A program made the translations under genes and the position numbers. DNA of 37,392 nucleotides from Polymyxa betae. Taxonomy: Eukaryota; Endomyxa; Phytomyxea; Plasmodiophorida; Plasmodiophoridae. This document shows, piece by piece, positions 22,540 through 32,764 of this stretch. Numbering within the stretch: the stretch's first letter is position 1; every line of letters starts with the position of its first letter. Under the pieces are notes generated by a model, which saw only the letters and a program-made list of their open reading frames with translations, made no database searches and had not been told where the DNA came from. The stretch spans positions 1 through 37,392 of the forward strand of contig RBZT01000967.1 in NCBI GenBank assembly GCA_003693705.1, written 5' to 3'.

Positions 22540-23441
22540 TTAATTCTCTGACATAAGATGTTCAATCGCACGATTCTGATCCCACTCGTTTTTCTGAAGA
22601 GCTGCTTTCACTTTGTCAGCGGAGAAGCCCATTTCAGTAAGCATCTGAATCGCCTGAGTCTGTTCTTTGCTGACGAACGTCTCTCCGGATCCGCCAGCCT
22701 GAGTACGCCGACTTAGAAAAAAGCAAAAATACGGAATTCTAGTTACATATTGCTTCGTCCACTGAACAGCTGTGTCATTAAAAGCATTTCTGTTTGATTT
22801 ATACTGTTTAGCGACTTGAGCATCTTGAGGGTCATCAGGTTCCGGACACGAGAGCAATGCTTGAAGAGATAACAATGCTATTAGGGAACCTTAACGAGTA
22901 CGACCGAAGAATCAGCGAAGAGTGGTTACCTGTCCGAATGGTCAAAGCGGGACTCCATTCATTTTTCAGGACTAAAAGGTGTCAGAAGGTTATTGATTAT
23001 GATTCCACATCTCATACTATCAAGACAAATTGCTCCAGTTTGGCTGCTGATATTGGGATCTGAAACATCAAGTCAAGAAACATCATAACAATTAAAATGG
23101 AAGTACGCCAGATCCTGGTAGTAAACTTCATGATTGGCGGAACAAAAGGATACTTCTTGGGAATTTGAATGTCGATGCTAAAGATCCCTCCTTGGTAAGG
23201 GGTATCGATCGGACCGGCAATGCGCCCTAATTCGAAGTTATCAAGTCTACCAACAATTGGAAGCGATTGTATTGAACCTGACCAATGCTGAAGATCATCA
23301 TCGACCAACGTGGCATCGATTCCAGTCTTCTCCAGCCCGCCTCCTTCGGTAATCTCTTTGAACTCCTGTTGGAGCAGATTCAGAGACAGGCCCGCGATCA
23401 CGTATAAGAGCAACCTTTTGGACTCGCTGCAAGGCCTGCAT
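22540..23441 (-). CDS. Ubiquitin-conjugating enzyme E2 with C-terminal UBA, UBE2K/Ubc1 type
   Basis: Carries activated ubiquitin on a cysteine and, in this family, builds K48-linked chains with the help of its UBA domain. I place the start at 23441 (MQALQRVQK, then a 49-nt intron, then EFKEITEGG), matching the N-terminal helix of UBE2K. The E2 fold follows: IAGPIDTPYQGG, YPFVPPIMKF, HPNISSQTGAICLDI with the active Cys, EWSPALTIRT and CPEPDDPQDA. After WTKQY and another short intron comes the UBA domain, QMLTEMGFSADKVKAALQKN, ending in MSEN. Introns split the active-site block on both sides (after W of RIW, and inside CLDI). All expected residues are present. Earlier ATGs at 23.5 kb would need an unsupported exon. 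Confidence 0.92.
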
Positions 23442-23519
23442 TGGTCTACTTCAAGGGAATCAGTAGATGGTGGATTGAGAAGGACAGGTCCGTGAGACAG
23501 AAAGCATCTCATTGCTGTC

Positions 23520-24221
23520 ATCAGGAGTCACTCACAAATAGCACCCATTCTTTACTACTACTCTAGAATATTTCATCTCTAGAATGTCGCAGGACACAAT
23601 TGCTTTGTAACTCTGAGCTTTGGTTCCCAAATAAAATCTAAGCAAAGAGATACGGCTTAGTAATTGCATTTTATCTTGGTCATATTACAAACAGGCAATT
23701 CTTGTTGACTGATATCGTTGGTCTCCACGCAGCAACAAAAATCAGCATTGTAGTAACTAGGTTATAGGCATACAAGAATGGTATTGTATTGCAATCTCTG
23801 ATGTTATGGTTTAGCTAGCTAGGTCCCGTTGGTGACGTAAATTAAGCCAATGTTGTTCGAGAAAAATCCAGTCAACTCAAAACTATTTGATACTGCTTGA
23901 CTCAAAATAAGAAGGCTTCACGTTCAGGCGTATACATCCTATTTCGCTGTTTAACCTCAAGAGTACTTTTATGACAAGCCCGTTGAAGCGCTAGATGTCC
24001 CTGGCTGCAGTATTTCGAATTCTTGACTACTGTTCCAGGAGTCTGAAAACCGGTATTGAGGACATGATTATAGCCTGTCACCGAGAGGGCATAAGTTAAT
24101 CGGTGATCAGGTTTCGCTGAAAACAGATCTCTCGAAAGAAAATAATAGTATCCGTTACTTTTCAAGCATACGACATCACTTCAATACCAATGCCTAAAGC
24201 AAGGAATGTATACAGGCTGTA
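23520..24221. other. Intergenic stretch
   Basis: About 700 bp upstream of the E2 gene and downstream of the MTFR1-like gene. A minus-strand frame at 23902-24165 (87 codons) has mixed composition and no recognised motif or conserved splice partner. I support no gene here. Confidence 0.3.
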
Positions 24222-25454
24222 TCATGAGACCCATTCATCGTCTTGAACCTCTCCTTCAAACAAAGATGCCAATCCATTAGCGGTCAATGAATCTCTTCGT
24301 TCCTGTACCTTGCTAGGCCTTCGCTCAGGAGATTCATCAGCTCGCACGTTCTGCGAACGACTAAGCCTACGCCAAGACATAAAAAACATGAGTACCTGAA
24401 ATTTTCGGAATAAAGCGTTTGCAAGAATTTCCTGATGGAATCCATCAGATCCAGGTATGGAACTGCGCTTAAGAGGCGTGCCTCCAGGCGATCTAAGACT
24501 GATTGTAAGACAATTGGTATAGAATATGGAACTATAAAACCTATCGATACGGGTCTTTTTAAGCCCGACTCGATTGCGCTCTTGAATCTGTTCGGCAAAC
24601 GAAGGTTGTTTTTGAGAACGAGCACCAGCTGTGCTGCGAGACTGTGAAAAGTTAGGTTGTACTGGTTGAAGAGGCATTCCTTCCGCTCTAAAGCGATATT
24701 TGACGTCAAAATCAGAGTCATCGCTTTCGCTGTCAGAAACATCTAGAGAAACTCAAAATGACAAAGCACTCACGGACGCACAGTGAAATACCAGAGCATA
24801 TCAATTCGTCTAAAAGCGAGATTGTTTGCTTAGTATATGAAGCAGGTGGAGGTTTTGTAACAGAAGGACAAGGAGGTGCTGGAGGAGCTACGGGAATAGA
24901 GGGAGCTGAAGGACGCGGAGGCGCTATTGAAGCAGCAAGGCTGCTTGATGCATTTGCAGAAGCAATGTTTGATTGCCCTTGTAAGAGCAGTGCCATTTGC
25001 TCTTTCAACATTTGGAGTTCAGATTCTAAAGCTTCAAATTTGTGCTGGCTCGCAGAAGAATCATGCAGAAAAGACGTTGCACCACCCATGAACCTTTGAA
25101 AGCGACTCGGTGCATCAATGTTCGAAATGATTTCTTTGGTCGTAGTTTTTAACAAGCACTGTACACGAATATAGGAATTATAAAGTGCTTGCTGCAATCT
25201 GTATTGCGAAATCAGAAGCAGCATTGCAAAGTAAAAAGCAGTTACATTGAGGCGGCCTGCATTGCAGCAGCAGCAGTAACTTGCACTAAATCTCTGATCA
25301 TACTTTCGGCTTGCACCCTGGCGTCGACCATCTGCAACAATAGGCGCAAACGCTGGGCGTCTGGAGACACTGGTCGCTGAAATGAAGGTCGCCGACGACG
25401 ACGCATGGGACAAGCAATAGGCACAGATGGCAAAGGCGTGCCTTGTATGAACAT
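24222..25454 (-). CDS. Mitochondrial fission regulator (MTFR1)-like proline-rich protein with WH2-like motif
   Basis: Exons on the minus strand joined by three introns of about 45-50 nt; the first ATG is at 25454 and the stop at 24222. Order of parts: an Arg-rich N-terminus (MRRRRRPS); helical segment including LLQMVDARVQAESMIRDLV; coiled coil (KFEALESELQMLKEQMALLL); a Pro-rich stretch (PSIPVAPPAPPCP); an acidic Ser patch (DVSDSESDDSDFD); a WH2-like actin-binding motif, SFAEQIQERNRVGLKKT; then RSPGGTPLKRS followed by EILANALFRKF. The coiled coil, polyproline and R-S-P-G-G-T-P plus A-x-x-x-K-F ending is the arrangement of the animal MTFR1/MTFR2 family. The WH2-like motif instead suggests an actin regulator. 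Both readings are compatible. No mitochondrial signal is certain. A possible tiny intron near 24375-24400 is left unresolved. Confidence 0.6.
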
Positions 25455-25466
25455 GAGATTTACCAA

Positions 25467-26031
25467 AAAAATGGGCTAATGAGTGACTGAGCAGATAGAT
25501 AAAGGCTGATCAACAAAACGGCCTTCTCTGGATAGAGATAATGACGGGTCACACAATGCGTCGCTACTTTCCCGATCATTATTTGTATTGCCCAACAATT
25601 TTCTCATGACAACCGCTCTCATTGATTTCTTCAGTCATAAACTGCAATGTTTAATTATTGCAAATTCAAATGCATAATGAAAGCGAGAATATAACACAAG
25701 TTGTTTTATGTTCAATCAAAGCCGTTTGTTTGAGATGTTGACGATCCCAAGTTAATACAGCATACAGTTTCACGTGATAGTGCTTAATATTACCCAAATT
25801 ATTAACAAGTTCAGGCAAACGGATGTAGATGTACCTGATTATCGGGCCAATCAAAATGCAAAAGTTTTGGAGCATTACATACCAATCACAGACAACCATA
25901 ACAACGCGGCCTTTCTTTGTTATGATCCCGCCATCACGAAATTCTGCCTCTGGTTGGCTTTGCCTTATACAAATATCCGCTCGCCGTTGTAACCTTCTGG
26001 GGCGCCTAACGGCGCCGCCCCGATCTGTCCA
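25467..26031. promoter_or_regulatory. Divergent promoter region between MTFR1-like and PACS genes
   Basis: About 570 bp, mostly AT-rich, turning GC-rich (GGGGCGCCTAACGGCGCCGCCCCG) right before the PACS start at 25999-26022; that GC block is nearly palindromic around TAAC. No gene supported. Confidence 0.4.
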
Positions 26032-28281
26032 ATGATCGGCGATGATTCAGCTTCTTTTCCGCCGCCGGTTGTTTCTATGCGCTTAAGATCGGAACCAGCA
26101 TCGATAGCAGCTGATCCAGGACGGTCAGGCGGAGCAGCTGCATTGCTTCGAGGGCAGTTTCTGGCTCCAAGACGGCCTCGGGTTACGAGGCAATGTCATA
26201 TCCGTATCTCCTGCTTATCGTTGATAAAGCCATTTTCAAAGCAGTTCAATCATCTGTGCATTTCAGCTCGAATCCGAGGTGAAAAGGTCAGATCGCTTCT
26301 AGTGTCTGGGCCCATTCCCGTTCCAAATGCATCTGAGGCTATACCATTAGATTTATGGTTTTGTTTAGCGTATATGCACCGTTTAAAGGGTCCTTCCAAT
26401 ATTCTACAAATTGCTATTCATCGCTGCAAGGAAGATGGACGCAGCTCTCAGCTCCAATGTCGAATAGATTTACCAATGGATTATATTCTTCAAAAACCGC
26501 TTCAGAAACCAACTCAGCTGCAGCTGTATGCCAGCAAGCAATGCATTGCCACTATTGAAGCTATGATCTGGACTGCTCGACCTGCAAACGAATCGCTTGA
26601 GGACAAGGAGATTTCTGCTAACGAAGGTCTCATTGATGCTAATATTGATGATCCTTCATCATCATCAGCTAGTTCAGCTGTCAGCGACGCAACTGATATC
26701 AGTGTTGAGCGAGATCCATCTCCGGATCTGAATGACGAAAGTAAAAATCCGGCCAACGCCTTATTTCGTCTTCGCCCTGCTCTATATTCGAAAATGAGAC
26801 TGGTTAGGCAGAGTGGCTCAAAGATGATTGACCGCTTAAAGCATAATCTTCGAAGAAGATCCATTTCGTCATCGGATGAAGAGATGGCCAATCGTGATGA
26901 TACTGGAGGAGTTTCTCCCGAATTCCATTGTAATCTGAAGGCGGAAAGCTACCCGGAACGCGGCCTGGCTCAAGCTGACGATGCTGAACTTTTGATGGCG
27001 AACTTCGCTGATGTTCCTTCTCAGATCGAACTCGTGGCTTCAACATTTTCTAGTGACCCAGCCTCACTCCCCAATACCATAATTTTTGTTGACAGAAACT
27101 GTCACCAGTCTCGACAGTTGTTAGAATGGAGCAATAGAGCCAGTGCTAGATCGGTACTTTCTATTTCGCGAATGGTATTTTTCGCTGATTGCCATGAAGC
27201 CGAGTCGCTTTTTTTTGGACTCACTTCTCTCTATAAACAAGCTTGGCAGTCGTCCTCGTCTCTTGGAGACCAATTACGTATTGGCATCGCCGGTGATGAT
27301 GCAAGCATATCAATGATTCTACGTCCATTTGTTCAGTTGATGGCCCGTGATCCCAGAAGCTGGCTTGGTCTGAAATTTCATATCATTCCCCTGAATCCTC
27401 AAAGTTCTGAGCACCACATATCCGAGAAGATTGCTTCTAACGATCCTCAGTATCGCGTCTTGTTTCGATCATCAGCTTGGGAGAACGTCTTTGACGGCAA
27501 AACTGCTCTCATTGAGCCTGTTGGCCGTCAGATCGAAGAGAATATATCCCATTATTTACTCAAAGCTGATTGCTTATTTCGCTTACCCATCGCTGAAGCT
27601 ATGATTGAGGTTTTGGATGACGACCCTGAAGTCAATGGCACGGCTGTTTCGATTCCACTTATTCGTGATTTCTCTATTATCGATATTGACTACGGATCTG
27701 AACTCCAGCAACCGCATCTTGCTAATGCTCTCTTTCCTGTTTTGAAGGCTCCGAAACCTTTGGTCATCGAGTACTGGGCTGCTGATAAACGAACTGGAAA
27801 AGTCGGCAAGTTCACGCTAAAGACAATGTTTTCAACATCTCGTATCTGTCGTTTGGATACGCTGGCCTCCAAACAGGCGACTGAAATGCAGCTTGCCGAT
27901 CATTCCTCCATCAATACTGGCTCTGAAACTGATCCTCCTTCCGAAATCGTTACAACAACAAGCAATTCAGGTCAACAGACCGTGTCAGCTTTCCCTACTC
28001 TACCGGATGAATCTCTCCATATGATAATTCGGTTAATGCCGAAAGACAAGAATAAGTTCTTGCAGCGATTTGGTGCATATTCCCCCAAGAAATCAGCTGG
28101 ACAGTCATCAAATTATGAAAGGAACGAAATTATCACCAAGTTTGTATGCTCAGCTCCACATGATGTCAAGTTCACAGCCTGTCTTGACGGGCTTGCCATC
28201 TCTGGTTGTAAATTCGCTTCTCTCACACCACTATGGCCTACCAGAACCAAATCGTTTCCTGTTGCCATGTTTAAGAACTAG
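26032..28281 (+). CDS. PACS (phosphofurin acidic cluster sorting protein) homologue
   Basis: A 749-residue intronless protein. Animal PACS-1/2 link acidic-cluster cargo such as furin to AP-1/COPI sorting and act at ER-mitochondria contacts. The N-terminal third resembles the furin-binding region, a C2-like fold (SARIRGEKVRSLL through NILQIAIHRCKED). A Ser/acidic low-complexity linker spans about 195-290. The C-terminal half matches the PACS domain: RIGIAGDDASISMILRPFV, WLGLKFHIIPLN, ADCLFRLPIAEAM, PLVIEYW, TLKTMFSTSRICRL, and the family ending FTACLDGLAISGCKFASLTP with KSFPVAMF. The block order is that of the animal proteins. The start is the first ATG of the open frame. The lack of introns is unusual here. 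Function in this organism is inferred. Confidence 0.85.
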   Translation: MIGDDSASFPPPVVSMRLRSEPASIAADPGRSGGAAALLRGQFLAPRRPRVTRQCHIRISCLSLIKPFSKQFNHLCISARIRGEKVRSLLVSGPIPVPNASEAIPLDLWFCLAYMHRLKGPSNILQIAIHRCKEDGRSSQLQCRIDLPMDYILQKPLQKPTQLQLYASKQCIATIEAMIWTARPANESLEDKEISANEGLIDANIDDPSSSSASSAVSDATDISVERDPSPDLNDESKNPANALFRLRPALYSKMRLVRQSGSKMIDRLKHNLRRRSISSSDEEMANRDDTGGVSPEFHCNLKAESYPERGLAQADDAELLMANFADVPSQIELVASTFSSDPASLPNTIIFVDRNCHQSRQLLEWSNRASARSVLSISRMVFFADCHEAESLFFGLTSLYKQAWQSSSSLGDQLRIGIAGDDASISMILRPFVQLMARDPRSWLGLKFHIIPLNPQSSEHHISEKIASNDPQYRVLFRSSAWENVFDGKTALIEPVGRQIEENISHYLLKADCLFRLPIAEAMIEVLDDDPEVNGTAVSIPLIRDFSIIDIDYGSELQQPHLANALFPVLKAPKPLVIEYWAADKRTGKVGKFTLKTMFSTSRICRLDTLASKQATEMQLADHSSINTGSETDPPSEIVTTTSNSGQQTVSAFPTLPDESLHMIIRLMPKDKNKFLQRFGAYSPKKSAGQSSNYERNEIITKFVCSAPHDVKFTACLDGLAISGCKFASLTPLWPTRTKSFPVAMFKN

Positions 28282-28444
28282 GGAGAATACATATATACAG
28301 CTTATTTATTAACTTTCAAAAGAAGGCAAGCTATCTGCGCTATCTGCGTCTATGTGCATTGAGCCTACTGTACAGTAAACTAGTATATAAATTTTTCTCA
28401 GTAACAAAATGTGCTCGGATTTGATAGACTTAGAATTGAAATTT

Positions 28445-28760
28445 AATTGGCAGAAATAAATTTCAATGACGAGCTTGATCTTTGGTCCCAGATGTTGCTT
28501 TAGCTGGCTTATATTTTAAGCTGAGGTAAGTCTGGCGTAGAGCTCCATAGATGACGCCGACTCCTGATCTCAGATCAGTTTCAGGAATAGGGAAATGACG
28601 GTAGGTACAGACCTAGAGCAGCAACACGCCCAACAATGTAGAGATCAGACGTAGGGGGAGAGAACATGATCAGAAGCTTGCGACAAATGAAGGGCCGGGA
28701 GTCAGATACACCGACTTAATCTAATAGTTGATAGGTTAGATTTATGGTAACCCAGTAAGT
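28445..28760 (-). CDS. Probable small gene, unidentified
   Basis: On the minus strand a protein-like frame ends at a TGA near 28465 and reads FPIPETDLRSGVGVIYGALR, then QTYLSLKYKPAK. A second protein-like piece just upstream reads RPFICRKLLIMFSPPTSDLY followed by IVGRVAALGLY, from about 28700 to 28610. The two overlap in different frames around 28610, so at least one short intron must separate them. I do not recognise the product. Its clean composition beside spacer argues for a real small gene or the 3' part of one; exact exons are unknown. Confidence 0.35.
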
Positions 28761-28977
28761 ATTGGTTCTCTCTAGCGTATGTTACATCTTTATTTTTGAT
28801 ACATGAATACTGGTTTTGGATATCAAACTACGGTAGACACTGTGGATTAAAATTGTGATTTTATTTTTGTGCTGAATATATGCGAATGAGAAGTTTACCA
28901 GGACACGTTCTAGATATTTGGTTTACGTAGTCAAGGTCCTAAAAACATCAAAACATGATGATAAAGTATGTTTAAAC

Positions 28978-29955
<978 letters not shown>

Positions 29956-32004
29956 ATGACGACGGAAAGATCCAGATCGCCAAAGTCGCCATCCTCTCTT
30001 CCCGTTTCTAAAAGACCTCGAACCGACTTCGAATCTGCTGTTGACGGAGAGATTGCCGAGGATGGTGTACTCCAGGACTACAGTGTCACCAGAGGCGTAT
30101 CTGGCACACAATCGTGCCCTTATTTAGACACAATTAACCGGCGAGTTCTGGATTTTGATTTCGAAAAGCTGTGCTCAATATCGCTATCAACCCATAATGT
30201 TTACGGGTGCCTTGTATGTGGTAAATATTATCAAGGTCGTGGACGTACTTCTCATGCTTATATCCATGCTTTACATGATAATCATCATGTTTTTATCAAT
30301 CTGACTACATCCAATATCTACTGCTTACCTGATGGGTAGGTAATGTACTTATCTTCCTGATCTTTATTAAGTAGCCTGTCAGATATGAGGTTCATGATGC
30401 CTCGTTGGATGATATCAAATACAATCTGTTCCCCAAATTAGATCCTCAACAGCTCGCTATTCTTGATTCCATTCCCAAATTCTCTCAGGTCAGCTGAAAT
30501 CCGGTTTTACATTACGCTTGATGCTAATCTGCTCTTAGGCATTGGATGGAGTCGATTATCTTCCTGGTATTATTGGGTTGAATGATATCAAGCAGACAGA
30601 TTGGTTCAACGCTACAATGCAAGCATTGATGCGTACGTTGATACTGGGTTAAATGTGCTGTTATGAATGGATTCAAGGGGTACGACCTCTTCGTGATTTC
30701 TTTGCTGTTCCTGAACATTATCAAGGTTGTCCGTCCCAATTAGTGCTGCGATTTGGAGAGGTACAATACTTGGAAAGTTCTTTCACAATGATATCTACGT
30801 TAAGCTCTGGGTAGCTAGTGAGAAAATTCTGGAACCCGAAGTTATATCGAGCTCACGTCTCTCCTCATGAATTGCTTCAAGAAGTTGCCACACTGTCAAA
30901 GAAGCAATTTCGTATCGGTAGATGAACGTATTTATTGTCAAGGAATTGTGCACTAATACATATATTATGTCACTAGGTTATTCATCTGATCCAATTCAAT
31001 TCTTGGCCTGGTTTCTCAATGAGCTTCATCGAGGTCTGACTCATCGTATTGTTAACGGGACAAAGCTGCCTTCATTGAAAACTTCCATCATCACAGGTTG
31101 CTTCACTGCTCTTTCTTCTCTCACTGTTACTAACTAGTATCGCATGTAGATGTTTTCCAGGGAAGAGTGGAGGTTTCTTCAATGAAATTAGGCGGTCGTC
31201 CAGCAGTTGTTTCTAATGCTCCCAAAGCTATCAAAGCTGTCCCATTTCTATATTTATCTTTGGACCTTCCAGAATCACCTCTGTTCAAAGACACAGATTC
31301 TGATCGGGAAATCATCCCTCAAGTTCCTCTTTTTGTTTTATTACAGAAATTTGATGGTGTCACTTATCAGGTTTGTGTATTTTGATATTAAAGTTTCTGT
31401 TTAATGTACTGACGATCCGCTAGAATTTGCCGAATGGAGAATCTCGATTACATAATATTCAAGCTCTGCCTCCCTACCTGATTCTTCACATAAAGAGGTT
31501 CACCAAGAACAATTTCTTTATTGAAAAGAACAATACCATCGTGAATTTTCCTATCAGTAATCTCGACTTGAAAGACTACTGTATGTATAGCCACTATTTG
31601 GAAGACATTCATTTATATCTGTGATTTTTTCAGATGCTAACAGTGACGATGACACAAATAAGGAGACCCTGTCTACCAGGTTTATCCGGTTTCACTTTAT
31701 GTCTTGCTCTTACATTATATTTTAGATACAATCTAATCGCTTCAATCTGTCATGAAGGCGAATTAACAACAACCGGAAACACAATAGGCGGCAATTTGAA
31801 TACGAAAGAATCAGGTGGTCGGTATCGCGCTCATGTTTGGAGCCGAAGTAATCGCCAATGGTTGGTCCAGTACATTCATATACCTGCTATTCTGAAATTT
31901 CCATCAAACTTAGGTACGATATTCAAGACCTTCACGTTCAAGAAACTATGCCGCAGCTTGTGGCTCTTTCTGAAAGTTACATACAAGTTTGGGAGAGGAT
32001 ATAA
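29956..32004 (+). CDS. USP39: U4/U6.U5 tri-snRNP-associated protein 2 (USP39/Sad1), inactive ubiquitin protease fold
   Basis: Splicing factor of the tri-snRNP. The first exon is 29956-30335; later ones begin at 30383, 30539 and 30678, with more beyond; the last ends at a TAA at 32002-32004. An N-terminal RS-like, KRPR-containing leader precedes the ZnF-UBP domain (CPYLDTINRRVLDFDFEKLC, YGCLVCGKYYQGRGR, SHAYIHALHDNHHVF). The USP-like domain follows: GLNDIKQTDWFNATMQAL, RKFWNPKLYRAHVSPHELLQ, DVFQGRVEV, IPQVPLFVLLQKFDG, LPPYLILHIKRFTKNNFF, INFP-type motif VNFPISNLDL, and ETMPQLVALSESYIQVWERI. The Cys that true USPs have in GLxNTCYxN is absent, as in all USP39/Sad1 proteins, so it should not cleave ubiquitin. 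Near full length. Confidence 0.93.
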
Positions 32005-32026
32005 TGTACCACGTCACATGGCTGCT

Positions 32027-32460
32027 TTATTTGATCAGCTCTGGACACTTTGTATGAATGAGTTCTAGTGCGTTTTTAAAACAGTCTAAATCTAAATACA
32101 TCTGATTAAATATGCAGAGCAAACCAGAATGAAATGTCATACTTAGATTGGAACCAAGATCGCAAGCGGTCAAAGCAGAAATGGATCCATTTTGGTTGAC
32201 TTTGCCAACAATTTCAATAAAAGTTCGTCCATGAATGCGATCAGCTGCAGTTCCAGCGTCTATAGAGACCCGAATTCCATCAGCTGTTAGCAGAGTGATA
32301 GTAGGACCCTGGAACTTCACTAATCTTAATAATCAGACATCAACAGACTCGAGCTTACTTCCAGACGTCCAATCAGACGTACGGTTTGACCAACAAAACT
32401 ATTGAGATGAAGACCCAAGATCCTTGTCGTGGGAACTCCAATTGATGGTTTAACCTCCAT
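32027..32460 (-). CDS. Replication protein A 14-kDa subunit (RPA3-like)
   Basis: Smallest subunit of the heterotrimeric single-strand DNA-binding protein RPA. I infer an ATG at 32460 and one 44-nt intron (donor after GRLE at 32359, acceptor before FQGPTI), giving about 130 residues. The OB fold is recognisable from PTTRILGLHLNSFVGQTVRL, IGRLE, TLLTADGIRVSID, FIEIVGKVNQNG and the C-terminal trimerisation helix DLDCFKNALELIHTK. Human RPA3 has [20 protein letters not shown] at its start and VEVVGRV at the same strand, so the order agrees. The stop lies only 22 bp from the USP39 stop on the other strand. Sequence is divergent, as usual for this subunit. Confidence 0.75.
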
Positions 32461-32764
32461 CTATCAGATTCAGTATATCTCAGATGTGATTATCAAATGG
32501 GCACCTTTTGCGCTCAAAAAAACACCCTCATCAATCAATAAATCAGTTACGTATAGGTTAAGAGATTTTCATACATCATTGTCACAATACAAAGTGATAA
32601 ATTCATACATCTGACAATTATTTGTATTTGATATCGTAACTGTCCAGGAGAATTATATGCTATACTCGTCCTTATATCTTTATTGCCATTAATTTCGGGA
32701 GCGTTCCATATTCAGTTCTCGTATGCCTACCCTTTATGACCAACGATTCTCTCAGCTGGATTGA

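Noticed and set aside
28070-28312. Plus ORF overlapping the 3' end of PACS
   Set aside because: It is a frame shadow; the PACS frame continues with strong family conservation through this stretch.
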